Source: Diabrotica undecimpunctata (taxonomy: Eukaryota > Arthropoda > Insecta > Coleoptera > Chrysomelidae). From it: a stretch of 64,000 bases of DNA. Made by a program: the position numbers and the translations under genes. This document shows, piece by piece, positions 22,001-32,849 of this stretch (position 1 is the stretch's first letter; every line of letters begins with the position of its first letter). The DNA is taken from positions 144,779,108-144,843,107 of the forward strand of contig NC_092804.1 of the NCBI RefSeq assembly GCF_040954645.1, in the 5' to 3' direction. The notes under the pieces are model-generated. The model did no database searches, had not been told where the DNA came from, and saw only the letters and a list, made by a program, of their open reading frames with translations.

Positions 22001-23608
22001 ACAGACTAGTTAGTTGTTTTGGCATAGCACAATTACAATACACAACAATAATTAGTTTTTAAAGCTATTAATCTAAATTTAATATGAATTTATAAATACA
22101 ATTTATTAATATATAATATGATCAAATTGTGTAAGAAATCAAAACATTAAAAAAATTCTTACTATAAAAAAGCGACAACACTTTATACAATTGTGCCACA
22201 CGCTGAACTGTCATTAAAATTTGAAGTATTCCCGTATCAGTTGAGTATAATACCTAAATTGTCTAATATATTTAATTAAAATTAATATTTTGTGGAATAT
22301 TACAATCCTAAAATACCCAATATAATGATGATTACATTTTTCTGATTATTATACCATGTTGACGCTTAGGAAAGATCGAGCAGTTCCGTATGGGTTTCGT
22401 ATTATTAGCTGTGGTAGAAAAATTTGAACTCTACGGTTGACGTTCTGGAAATTTTAAATATAAGTGACGTCACTTTATATAAATTGTGACGTACAACGTT
22501 TCTACTTTGAAAAATGGTATATAGTATTTTTAATATAAAAATGCGTGCACATCATTCAAGATTTACGACGTCAGAATCCCACAGCGTTGCCAAAACACCA
22601 GAATAGTAAGTAAGTGAGGAATTTTTAAAATGTCAACTATTTGTCAAACTATTATATTAACAGTAAATACACTTAGTTTTAAGATTACTGCAACACACTA
22701 AAATACATAAGAAAACATTTTAATACAAAATTATATATATTCTAAATTTTAAACTTACCTCTTTTAGAGCATTAATAGTAAACACGTCCCGCCATTATTT
22801 CTTGTTCAAATCTATCTTATATGAAAGCTTATCAGCTTTCTACAGACTATTTAGTTGTTTTGGCATAGCACAATAACAATATACAACAATAATTAGTTTT
22901 TAAAGCTATTAATCTAAATTTAATATGTATTTATAAATACAATTTATTAATATATAATATATTATGATGAAATTGTGTAAGAAATCAAAACATAAACAAA
23001 ATTCTTACTCTAAAAAAGCGGCAACCCTTTAAAACAATTTTGCCACACGCTGAACTGTCAAAAAATTGGAAGTATTCCTGTATCAGTTGCGTACAATTGT
23101 CTAATATATTTCATTAAAATTATTTTGTGGAATATTAGACTTAAAGAGTTATTTCATAAAATTTATATTATTAATAATAACAAATGTTTTTGGTTATTTA
23201 ATCAATATAACTCTAAAATTCCCAATATAATGATGATTACATTTTTCTGATTATTATACCATGTGGACGCCTATGAAAGATCGAGCAGTTCCGTATGGGT
23301 TTCATATTATTAGCTGTGTTAGAAAAATTTGAACTCTAAGGTTGACGTTCTGGAAATTTTAAATATAAGTGACGTCACTTTATATAAATTGTGACGTGCA
23401 CGCACTTTTATATGAAAAATACTATATAGTATTTTATCTGAAGTACAGTCCAATACCACAGTATAGAGTTAGACAACAACAGTTGTTATTTATACTGTGC
23501 CAATACTTTGTTTACATATTTGTATACTAACCTATGAAACGATATTCCTGAAGATTTTTTATGAGTATTGCTTCTGGTATTACAACTACGTTTAGCACAA
23601 GAAACCAT
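18900..23608 (-). CDS. THAP-domain protein, two exons (partial gene)
   Basis: Exon 1 (23608-23532) and exon 2 (19080-18900) together encode a complete THAP zinc-binding DNA-recognition domain. The N-terminus is MVSCAKRSCN with Cys4 and Cys9 of the C2CH site. Exon 1 ends with FH and two bases of an Arg codon before GTTAGT. Exon 2 starts after a TTTTTAG acceptor, completes the Arg and gives FPKDPERRDIW with the conserved Trp. The CSKHF pair of Cys and His and the closing AVPITF (AVPTF box) follow. Exon 2 ends in frame at a GT donor, so further exons should lie left of 18898; none was identified. No stop interrupts it. The 4.45-kb intron holds a DDE-like relic, two palindromic MITEs and the tandem repeat. 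Either a host THAP gene or the head of a THAP-bearing transposon. Confidence 0.68.
19646..19826. repeat. Palindromic MITE (about 180 bp)
   Basis: Left arm TAATATCCCTAGGACATTGA at about 19649 pairs with the right arm ending in GAGGGATATTCGG at 19825. ATAATTTCATGACAA and AGCTCGTTCCTTGGTAACA are also mirrored. Arms of about 85 bp with a short turn near 19738. It lies in the THAP gene intron. Confidence 0.65.
20087..21290 (-). pseudogene. DDE-like transposase relic, unnamed insect family
   Basis: Minus-strand translation gives, in order, YECEKCAGFK (about 21270), VFTVDLQPVLLVQKSKVSTL (about 21150) with a likely catalytic Asp, LYYRAKLQVHNLC, then after a stop ETEGGLSAE. At 20899-20678 comes MADDCNAVMANAFLNLAV then QKYLEPGHTQMEADSMHSTI. 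At 20404-20087 comes a C-terminal part with TYKTIRPGEFD. I recognise this order from unnamed proteins common in insect genomes that behave like a DDE transposase family, but I cannot give a superfamily name. Stops and gaps make it a relic. A palindromic MITE has inserted between the last two parts. It shares strand with the THAP gene and lies in its intron. Confidence 0.6.
20416..20657. repeat. Palindromic MITE inserted in the DDE-like relic
   Basis: Arms of about 110 bp are almost perfect reverse complements: TTTTCAATAAAATCCTTTAT, then CCCAGTCGGGCTATGTTAAA, then CGTTTTCGGAATAAATATTC, then CATCATCAGTGTCAGGTTAA. The loop near 20520-20550 is about 30 bp. The antisense relic resumes on both sides, so this is an insertion. 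Flanking duplication is not clear. Confidence 0.78.
21683..23420. repeat. Tandemly duplicated noncoding unit with inverted ends
   Basis: Two copies of an 850-900-bp unit lie head to tail (for example GACGTCAAAACCCCACAGCG at 21724 and its counterpart at 22567, offset 843). The second copy carries an extra 60-70 bp near 23130. The outer ends are inverted repeats: ATTTTTCATATAAAAATG at 21683 against its reverse complement ending at 23420. A similar copy sits at the internal junction near 22530. GACGTCAC motifs recur near the unit ends. No coding capacity; probably a nonautonomous DNA element duplicated in place. Confidence 0.65.
23532..23608 (-). CDS. THAP gene, exon 1
   Basis: 77 bp from ATG to donor, coding for MVSCAKRSCNTRSNTHKKSS then GISFH and two bases of Arg. 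Same layout as the exon at 3937, whose end reads STGISFH. Phase matches exon 2 exactly. Confidence 0.66.
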
Positions 23609-23795
23609 TATTATGAACTATCACAATATTACAGTTTCTATAAAGTATTAAAACTTAAAAATATTCTAAAAAAAAAACAAACGTAAACAATCATACACGA
23701 CCTGACACAACGATCGTAACAATATGGCCGAACGCCGAAGTGAGGTTGTTTTTTTTATAACAGTCAGGTGATGACGTTATAGATTCTCTCTCTAA

Positions 23796-24333
23796 AGGCG
23801 TGTTGACACGATCCAAGTCTGCTTTGCTTGGATGTTGCGCGCGGAAGTTAGTTTGATCGTGTCACCTGTTCATCCAAGTACACTTGTATCTATTCTTTGC
23901 TTGCATCAACAGCAACACTTGTATCCAAGATCCAAGTTAAGTAGGACGCTGGCCAACTTCCTTGGATCCAAGTAGTGTAGTATTGTAAAATTAAAATGGC
24001 GTTGGTGTCGAAAAATCGAAAACGAGAAGTAAACACAAAAAGAAAATGGTCTGAAAGGGAGAGTGTTAGATTCATGGAGTTAAACGAAGCTGAGGAAGCA
24101 TTATGGAATGTACGGATAAAGTAATATAAAAATAAGGATGCTAGAAGTGCGCCATTTTTTCTTTTCTATTCCTTTCTTCTGGATTTCAAGCTCATGTATC
24201 AACAACCACTAGAACACCTTCCACAATCACTTCCGCCATCTTTACAATGGTTATTTGAGGTACAAGTACACTTGTATAAGTCCACTTCGTCCAAGTTGGA
24301 ATCCAATGATTCTGGGATCGTGTCAACCCGCCT
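23796..24333 (+). mobile_element. Harbinger-type MITE with MADF relic
   Basis: Termini AGGCGTGTTGACACGATCC at 23796 and its reverse complement with one mismatch ending at 24333 are each flanked by TAA (23793-23795 and 24334-24336). The 3-bp TWA target is typical of PIF/Harbinger. Inside, from 23996, an ATG frame reads RKWSERESVRFMELN then EEALWNVRIK, a stop (24122-24124) and YKNKDARSA, the start of a MADF/Myb-like domain carried by the second gene of such elements. 538 bp, no transposase. The right end lies 210 bp from the CHP1 start codon, so it may form part of that promoter. Confidence 0.82.
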
Positions 24334-24336
24334 TAA

Positions 24337-24543
24337 CTCAACGTGTGACACTGACATTTTAGATAATTTATTGAATTTATGTACGATCATCTGTGCATAG
24401 GTCAAACGTCAAAGTATAAAGTCTTTATGTTTTGTTAGTTTGGTTGTTTGCAGAGTGTTTGGTATTATTCTTTAGCAATATACTGTGGTTTAGTGTTAAT
24501 ACCGTTTCCATCTTTTCTCAATAAATAAAATACTTATATAAAC
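24337..24543 (+). promoter_or_regulatory. CHP1 5' region
   Basis: The 207 bp between the MITE and the CHP1 start codon must hold the 5' UTR and any proximal promoter outside the MITE. No TATA box stands out. Confidence 0.35.
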
Positions 24544-24610
24544 ATGGGAAATAGATCGTCGCTACTCTTACGCGAAGAAGAAATAGCACAAATCCAGAAT
24601 GAAACTGGAT
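24544..24610 (+). CDS. CHP1: CHP1 exon 1
   Basis: Start codon to the first base of codon 23; donor GTAAGT. Encodes the myristoylated N-terminal helix region. Confidence 0.93.
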
Positions 24611-27600
24611 GTAAGTTTGCTAGATTTTTACCTATATCTTATTAATTGGCAATAAAATAACTTGGAGGAACTTGTTTGTCATTAAGGAGCATAATTTAAG
24701 TATTTTCTATGTTAAACCAAAGAATATAGACGCTTAGTTAAACTACTATCTCCTTGCCTTATCTTCTGCTACTTACAAATGAATGTTTGAATATCTGAAA
24801 GTGTTCAAATCCAAATAGGGAATTCACGACGGCAATCTCTCCTAGAACCAATTCCAGGATATGTTCAAAATAAATATTGAACAATAGTTTAGAGAATACA
24901 GGACACTGTAAAGTTTTTTTAATTGCAATTATTTGGTATAATTTATAGATATTTTTTAATACAACTTAAATGCAGTTTAATGCAACTTAAAAGTGTAAAT
25001 TATAATTATTAAATGGATAGTAGTATTCATACACCATTTATGATAATTTATAACTTTCATTTTCTTTTCTATACTTTTAGTTACACCCAATCAGATTGAA
25101 AGGTTGTATTCAAGATTTACTTCATTGGATAGAGGTGATTGTGGAACATTAAGTAGAGATGACTTTTTACGAATACCTGAGTTGGCTATAAATCCCCTTG
25201 GGGAACGCATTGTAAATTCTTTTTTCCAAGGAGATGACTTTAATGATAGAGTCAATTTTAGACAATTCATGCAAGTCCTTGCTCACTTTATACCTATCAA
25301 AAAGAATAAAGAAAATAGATTGAATACAAGAGAAGAAAAATTAAGGTGTAAGTTGTTATTATTACTTGTTATCCATAAATTTTAATTTTGTATATCAATA
25401 GTGTCATCCCCAACAAACAGCACCAATACCCATACTAAAATATTAAATATGTTAATTTATTGTAGAAAATGAGTAATTTTGAAATATTTCATTGTTTGTC
25501 ATATTGGAAAACTAACAATCAAACTGGAATAATCACTTGTAAAATATAAAAGGGTTTTTTCTGCTCCTATATTAAAAATAATATTATCTCAGGGTTTGTA
25601 TACTGCTAAAAATCAAAGATTATTTCTGCTTCATTTCATAGAAAATCCATTTTTATTTCAAAAAATTTAAAATATTTCTCTCACATACACTTACATCTCT
25701 TTAAATTTGTTACGAAATTCGACATTAATAATCACTTTATGGAATAAAAATTAAACTATAACAAGTGGTTGTTGTGTTGTTACATTACTTTACGTCTCAT
25801 AATCTAAAAAATCTTGGATTTGACCCTCTACTCAAGCACTCTATTTTTTTATCATTTTAAAACACTATAGAACAGTTTGATAATAGTAGTATTAGTATCT
25901 TTATTAGAATGTGATCAGCATCACATCAGATTTTGTAAAAAGAGTCTCAAAAATATAGCAATAATTGTTTGACACATCTGGTGCCATTTGTACCATAAGG
26001 TATGTGTCTAAGACATTAAATTTACTTGTAATAAAAAGGAGGCAGAAACAAAGCTAAGGAGGTGAATAGCTGTGTAATGTCAGGTAAGAAGAATAATACC
26101 AAATACAAACAGTATTGTAATGAACAGAGAAAGAATGATAATAAGGACCGAAAATGATTAGACATACATGAAAAATATCATGCACAAAAATGTTACCATT
26201 CCAAGATTATTGTTTTGTTTTGGGTATAAGGTACACACATGGGTGTGTGTCAGTCAACATTTTTGGTATTCATTTTCAGCAGGATTTTTGAGAGTTAAAA
26301 GTGTTCAGTAATAATTCTGTAGATAACATGTCTCTGTAAAATTCAAAGGATTGTCTCTAATAATGAAGAAATCATGTTTTCTCTCTCAGTTTTTTGTCCA
26401 CTTTCCATAAATCGTCAGTTATCATACCATAAGTATTTTCTAAACACTTAAATTATTTTTCTAACAAAGTGAATTTCAATTCAATTATATTAGTGTTTAA
26501 ATGAGAATGATTTTAAAGTAAATAATGATCCTGTAAAATATCTGTATATATCGTTAATGACTGTATTTTTTAACGAATTTCTTTATTTCACATTTTTATA
26601 CATTACTATTTAGATGGTTAATCTTAAAATATTTCTCTTCCCCACACACACACAAAAGCACATAAAACTGCATGTCGTTTCATAGGATTTGAAAAATTAC
26701 AAGTACAACTTATCAATAATCATTAGAGATTTAGAGGTTAAATATAATTTTATAGTATGCTTTTTTCAAGGACTTTTATTACTATTATTTATAATGTAAG
26801 CCCTTGTAAGAAAGATAAAACCTCATAATTTCGATACTCAAACCTCAATAATTTAGTAGTTGGATTGATATTAATATTTTTAGTGTATTTATCATTTAAC
26901 TATACTAAAATTCAATAAGCTATGCAGGAGACATAAACATTAGCAGGTGTAGGTCTCTAACAGGACCGCATTTTAGATTATCTTTTAGTTTTGCCAGTAT
27001 TATCTTTTATTTGTACGAAATTTATATTTTAATTTTGCAAAAATGCAAGACAAACAATCTGTTTGTTTTTAGTTGATATCTGACAATAGGAACCATTTAT
27101 ATGCGAAAATGCCAAAAAATTATTTTTTTTATCTCAAAACGGCCAACAAATTTTGTATGCAGGGTGTTTACAAAAAATATAAGTTTTATTTATAATTTTT
27201 GTTATAGTTGTTTGTACGATTCCGAAAAGTTTAAATATTGCAAAACGGATAGTTTTTTGGAATAAAAATACAGAGTAATTCATAATCCATTTGAGGCCAG
27301 CGTAAATATATGACAGAGATTGAGATCTCAGCTACTTTTAAACATTATTCTGATGAATTGGATAATATGTCACTATCATCAAAATTTATAACAACTGGTT
27401 CAACATGTGCTTAAATTACATATTTCATTGTGTTCAGCTGCCCCATTTCCTTTTCTACTTCTCCTTCTTCTGCACTATAATTTTTAATACTTGCCCAGAT
27501 GAGTTCTATGAAAAGATGATTGAAAGAAGCTGTACTTTAAGCATATGTACATCAAATTTTATATTTTTGAAACGAAGCCAATTTTCTACAATTTTCAAAA

Positions 27601-30600
27601 AATTGACCTGTCTCTGAATCTGGATCTGACCATCTCTTGTTGGTTATTACCTCAGACTTATTCGATCAAATGCTCAGAGGGCATTTGGAACAATCCCATT
27701 CTCGCTGCTAATGTGACAAATAATTAAGTCTTACTTTTTCCTAAAAATTTAAATATTTGTAACTTTTAAGATTTGAAGGAAAATTAAAATTACTTGAAGG
27801 ATTTTTAATCCCGTTATTAATCCATCCAAAAAAGCTTGTTTGGATGATTTGAGTATAGTCTAACCAAATTTTAGATGTATGCTCAGCGTTCAACCATGTC
27901 TCATTCAGATAATAAATTTTGCACTTCTCTTCTCTAAAGTCCTTATCTGTTGAAGATATTCTTGTCGCCACATCACAATGTCGTCTCTGTCTAATAAAAG
28001 GGCGTTTTTTCCCCTGCGTTGATATTGAAAATTAACTTTTTTTTTAATATTCAATAAATTGTGGTTTTTATAGAATTTGACAAACCAGTATCATCATTCA
28101 CCTCCTTTCCTATCCATGGTGAGTATTTCGTTTCTCATAAAAAAAATATGAACCTATCTTCTAATTGGATGTTTGGTCCATTTGATGATTAGTGTTATAT
28201 TCCTTAATCACCGTAAATACATTTCGATCACAAACTCCAAATTTACTCGCCACTTTTTTTATAATATCTTCAACTACTTTTCGCTGGCCTGAACACGCAG
28301 GAATGAGGGAAGGTGGTCCAGTCGCACTATTCATAGCTGAAATGGACACGTATGGGGCATGGGCAGGTAAGGGTCACGGTCCGTGGACATATCTAGACCC
28401 GGAAGGAATAAACACAAGTCTTAAATTGAAAATAAGAAAAATTTTACAGGGGAAGGTTTAAAGATTCTGGTGAAAAAGTTTAAAGGCACATATTCTCTTT
28501 TATAATGTATTTGTATATTATTTATGAGCCTTTCAACTGTGCTATCCATATTAATGCATTATCATTAAACAATAAAATAACTGACTTAAGTTATTATGTT
28601 CAACTGGAAAATTTGACTTAGCGGTTAAGACAGACTTTTTTAAAATGTTCAAAAGTCTTTTTCAAAAGTCACTGCTGAATTTATTTTTAAATAAATCAAT
28701 TATCCTCACACCGTGACACCACTGTAGCGTGATTAAATAAAACGAGCGGTTCGAATTTATATACATATATTTATTTATAAGTTTACAGTTCGGTACTCTC
28801 TTATCAACTAACTCACTCCTAAAAACGTTACATATATATATAACAAAGTTGCTATGTTCTAGAATATTCTGGCGTTGTCCCACCTCTAATTCGCCTACGT
28901 GACCGGTTATTCTCTCTCGCACTCGATACATCGCGGATGTTCTCGAAGGGTATTAGAGATGCAATGCAACCGTTACCTGGGCCATGCCAAAAGTATGTTC
29001 GTAACAATACTTTGATATATAAGCGGTATATAGGTGTTTATTCCAGTTGGTGTATTACATAAATTTGGTTAGTTTGCGAGATTATGTATTTTTCATAAAA
29101 AAATGACTTACCTAAGTGCTTGTGACCGCCTAGTCTAGATATGATATGGATGCAAATAAATGTTTCTAAAACTGAGAATTTGCAAATAAAGTGTTAATTA
29201 GTCTTAGAACTAAGAATATGTAAGAGAAAGTTGTTAGTACCACCTAAGACTAATTAAGCGAAAAAAAGTAAAAATGAAAAAAAAGTGCTAAGTCCAAATT
29301 CATAGAAAAATACCAAATAAATAAATATGAAAAATTATTCTAAGTTCGTTTATGAATTTAGAAAAATAATCTGAAATAGAAAAATAAAACAGCAATAATT
29401 ACGAAATTATTCTAAGTTCAAATTCCCTGAAAATACAAAATAAATCAAATAAGAAAACTATTCTAAATACAATTAAATCCAAATTGTACTAAGTCTCGCT
29501 AGAGAACTTAGAAAAATCCTGAAATAAAAGGATAGCGGTTAGGTGCAATAAACAGAACAGAGTTTCTGGGACCTAAATCTACCAGAAGGTCTCTAATGCC
29601 AAGAGGGTTCTGCTGGATCCCTGTCCAGACCATAACGAATTTTTGGCCGTAGTGCATCTATATTTATATGAAATTAATTAGGTCAAGTGCTTCATGGCGC
29701 TCTCCCATTGGAGCTTGCACGACAGCCTATGCTTAATTTCGGCCAATACCATTGGCTCCAATTATGGTTGCAATTTGGCCAATCGTAAAGCCGGAATTGA
29801 GTTAGTGGCGACATACTAACCTGGGATTTTCTATTATTTCATATTTAAAAACATTTAAAATTATTTGTTTCACTTCAGCGCTAAGAGGACTACTTGTAGT
29901 TCGTTTTCGAGAAGGACTCCGTGTATTCTACTATTATCAACTAATTCATCAGCAGAATAAGTGGACGACATTCTCGTTTTCAGCAACAGTAATCACGTGT
30001 ATAGTTTAAAGTCGTTATACAGATAAAAATAAATATTTAAGTAGTTTTAAAACGCACAAAAAAATAATTTTTACTAGTTCAATATTAACACCATAAACAT
30101 AAATTGTCCTTTAACCATCAAAATGACAAAAACATTACTAAAAAATCGATTCAAAATACACTTCAATACCAAAATAGTAAATCTGGTCCGAGCCTGTATT
30201 AGTTGCCGCCGACGTCAAATAGCAATTTTTCCAGCAAAATAGAGATGGTTATTTAGTTTAGTTTTTGAATATTCTTAGACAATCGTTTAAATTATTAATT
30301 AATTTAATTAATATTATTATTTTTTCACCAACTATGTATTCAGTGATTACAATAATTTTTAATACTATGCAATCAAAACTAATAATCGAGAAAGGAAAAA
30401 AAATATAAAGTGGTCTTATATAGTAAGACCACTTTAATATTAACAATATTCAATAGTATCAGTATAACAATATTCAATAGATTCAATAGTAACAGTATAA
30501 TATACTGTTACTATTGAAACGAGCAAATAAATTTTGAACATCTTTAACAATTAAAATATAATTGTATCGTTGTTTACACGCAATGAAACACTTATTGAAA

Positions 30601-30971
30601 TTTAGTTTAGTTAAATGCTGTTCGAAAAGGGAAATACAGTTTTGTTTCTTTTTAAATCCTTAATAAATGTATATTTGTACTATCTTGATATATATGATAG
30701 TATGTGTTGGTTATATAGTACATATTTTTTAGTTGCATTCAAAATGTATGATCTTGATAACGATAATATGATCTCTAAAGATGAACTCCTTGCGATTTTG
30801 CATATGATGGTTGGAACAAATATAAGTGAGGAACAATTAAACAGTATTGCAGAAAGAACTATAGTCGAAGCTGATGAAGATGGTGACCAGATGATATCAT
30901 TTGAAGAATTTTGTAAAGCGTTACAAAGGACAGATGTAGAACAAAAAATGAGCATAAGGTTCTTAAATTAG
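24544..30971 (+). CDS. CHP1: Calcineurin B homologous protein, three exons
   Basis: Complete gene of 190 residues (vertebrate CHP1: 195). Exons: 24544-24610, 25081-25347, 30733-30971, all with GT/AG borders and matching phases. The N-terminus MGNRSSLLLREEEI has the Gly2 used for myristoylation. RLYSRFTSLDRGDCGTLSRD is the first, non-canonical EF-hand region. Canonical calcium-binding loops are DLDNDNMISKDE (residues 118-129) and DEDGDQMISFEE (159-170). It ends VEQKMSIRFLN, as in the family. CHP proteins bind and support plasma-membrane Na+/H+ exchangers and act in vesicle traffic; the Drosophila counterpart is elm. Intron 2 (5.4 kb) is swollen by transposon remains. The stop is at 30969-30971. 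Confidence 0.95.
25081..25347 (+). CDS. CHP1: CHP1 exon 2
   Basis: Both degenerate N-terminal EF-hand regions and the linker, from FTPNQIERLYSRF to NTREEKLR. Of two overlapping donor choices, the GTAAGT at 25348 keeps the frame with exon 3. Confidence 0.93.
25348..27740. other. CHP1 intron 2, first part, nothing further seen
   Basis: AT-rich intron sequence. Open frames at 27405-27727 have no recognisable motif. A CA-rich microsatellite-like stretch lies at about 26645. Confidence 0.5.
28723..29006 (-). mobile_element. LTR of a gypsy-like retrotransposon, antisense
   Basis: Read on the minus strand this 284-bp block starts TGTTACGAACATAC and ends CTACA, followed by GTGGTGTCACGGTGTGAGGA, which resembles the start of the internal region of many insect gypsy elements. 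It contains TATA-like and ATAAATAAA stretches. Only one LTR is visible; the internal region stops within about 60 bp. It lies in the insertion that splits the IS630-like relic. Confidence 0.5.
29007..29824. other. Rest of the insertion in the IS630-like relic
   Basis: Noncoding. 29310-29500 contains loosely repeated TTCTAAGTTC-like units spaced 80-100 bp apart. Origin unclear. Confidence 0.35.
30407..30435. repeat. Perfect 12-bp-arm hairpin
   Basis: AAAGTGGTCTTA and its reverse complement around TATAG, in CHP1 intron 2 about 300 bp before exon 3. Confidence 0.6.
30482..30518. repeat. Perfect 17-bp-arm hairpin
   Basis: TTCAATAGTAACAGTAT and its reverse complement around AAT. The preceding 60 bp holds partial copies of the same AATATTCAATAG units. 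Confidence 0.6.
30733..30971 (+). CDS. CHP1: CHP1 exon 3
   Basis: Both canonical EF-hand loops and the C-terminus, ending MSIRFLN and TAG. Acceptor TTTTTTAG directly before. Confidence 0.94.
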
Positions 30972-31689
30972 AGCTGTGTAGCTATAGATGTTTGTTTAGA
31001 GCTTCTAGATAATATGCATTTGTAAATATTTTGGGAATAGAGTTAATATATTTTGTTAGCCTTATGATTTTATTTAAAACCTTTTCTTACCTGACCTGTA
31101 AACACAAATCAATATGAATACATAGTATTAGTAAGATGGTATAGCTGCTACTTACTGTCACAATGTTTCTATTCTTTTCATGTAGATACGAGGTATGGCT
31201 ATTAAATAAGACTCTCGCTGCTACAAGAAACAAACAGTAACGGGAAGTGAAGTTGGCAAATATCAGAAAATAATTAAATATACCAAGAAATCTGAAAATT
31301 ACTAAAGAGAAAAAATTATATCATGTCAACAACAATGGAAAGGATCAAAAGAATATTGAAATGCCGCCAAGAGCGGCAAACATTCCAGCAAGAATGAAAG
31401 GCCTGGATGAGGATTATGTAACAGTCCAATAGCTTTGGGGTTCTGAAAATAACATCAATACCCAGCGGTCCACAGGGATATAACAAGTGGTACAAGTAAA
31501 CGACATCCACGCCACAGACCCGTCTTACAAAATAAAAAAACTATCTGAAAAGTACATGATAGACTAAAAAATACCTTCAACGGAAGGAGTTGGTCGCTGT
31601 TCTTTTTTAATAGGATTTTCAGTGGCTGCAGTTCTCGTATTGTACGCGAAAGAAAACTAACCTGGCGTTTAATAAATTGAATCGAACCG
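30972..31689. other. CHP1 3' flank, nothing clear
   Basis: Begins with the CHP1 3' UTR. TACGAGGTATGGCTATTAAA at 31187 is reminiscent of a mariner terminus, but I see no partner end or transposase. Confidence 0.35.
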
Positions 31690-31965
31690 AATCTTAATAT
31701 TTAAAAAATTAAATATATGAGGATTGACAACACACCAACCTGAAAAATAGAAATAAACCGGAAACAAATAGAAATAATCAAATCATATACTTATTTGGGA
31801 ATCAATGTCAATGATAAATGCGAAAACTCAACGAAAATGAAGATGTAGAAATGGAAAAACAGAAAAGCCTTCATTCAGATGCAGAAAATATTCAAGAGTA
31901 GCCTTTAAGCTCAATAGAAAAATAAGGCAACTTCGATGTTTATACACCCCAGTTCAAAAAAAGAA
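31690..31965 (+). mobile_element. RTE-type LINE fragment
   Basis: Plus-strand reading gives KSYTYLGINVNDKCENSTK, then KAFIQMQKIF, then NRKIRQLRCLYTPVQ. This is the region after the RT core in RTE/R4-type LINEs. No start or end visible. Confidence 0.6.
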
Positions 31966-32849
31966 AGAGCAAACCCGAGATATGGCAGTTTTTTTTTGAT
32001 TGCTCTATCTTGAAACTGTCTTATATTTTTTGAAGAGCGGCTAACTCAACTCCTTTTGCTCTAGTCGGAAGAAAAGTACTCTTTGTTTACAACATCCCTG
32101 TTTAAACAGTTTTCAATAATTTTGTTTGCTAAAATTTTTGTTAAAAACTTTGACCTTTCTCATAAGAGATTGGTTAATTTCAGCCCTTAATATTGTCGTA
32201 ACAGTGATTTAAAAAAAGGACTATCTTACTTCTAGAGATCGTAGGAACTTTTTTTTCTAAAAGATGTGTTTTTACCCAGCTTTCCGAATATTTTTTGCCA
32301 TCTAATGAACTAAATTCTACGGAGTTATTGTAGATGTTTATAAGCTTTAAAATTGTTATTTTTTAATTAATAAATCATTTTGTGTACATAAATGTAATCT
32401 TTTTAAACTTTTTTTCCCATAGGTAATTAATATACGTCTTAACAAAGAAAATAATCACCGGATTATTGAGATACATTCAATCAAATTATCTGGATTGGCC
32501 TTAGAAATTAGCTCATTTTTCAAAAAATCTTACAAACAAATTAAATTTCGCAAAAACTATTCAACCGATCTGGCACACTTTTGCGCACAATTCAAACACG
32601 ATAAGTCCCTTAGGTTCAGGTACAGTTAAACAAATTTTAATTAATAATAAAAAAATTATTAACAAAATTCAAAATCAGCGATTTTGTTGTTCATTTTGCA
32701 ACAACTTTTTTTTTATTAACCGATTTTAATTTAGCATATACCATTTTGTGTATCTTTTTTTTCTGAAAAAATTTCCCATGTCAAATCTCTAAGTAGGCAA
32801 GTTTTTAAGTTGCACTGCTGAACTGTGTCTATAAACAGTTGGAATGCTT
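31966..32849. other. No gene seen
   Basis: AT-rich with long T and A runs. It looks like decayed repeat sequence, but I recognise no family. Confidence 0.35.

Larger units (their letters stand above)
27741..29990 (-). mobile_element. IS630/Tc1-like transposon relic, interrupted
   Basis: Antisense pieces in correct order. At about 29968 an N-terminus reads MSSTYSADELVD, then after a frame change SPLSAEVKQIILNVFKY (to about 29825). At 28349-28161 comes KVVEDIIKKVASKFGV then NVFTVIKEY. At 27971-27741 comes IYYLNETWLNAEHTSKIW, where Asn replaces the first catalytic Asp. About 1.45 kb between the first two pieces is foreign and contains an LTR. Same family as the relic at 10795-11808. Confidence 0.62.

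Noticed and set aside
24199..24405. Cysteine-rich minus-strand frame
   Set aside because: It is a shadow across the Harbinger MITE end, not a gene.
27405..27727. Overlapping plus-strand frames in CHP1 intron 2
   Set aside because: Low-complexity, Phe-rich, no motifs.
28192..28461. Plus-strand frame of 89 codons
   Set aside because: It is mostly antisense to the IS630-like relic piece and the insertion next to it.
31187..31560. Possible mariner terminus TACGAGGTATGGCTATTAAA
   Set aside because: No matching opposite end and no transposase fragment nearby.
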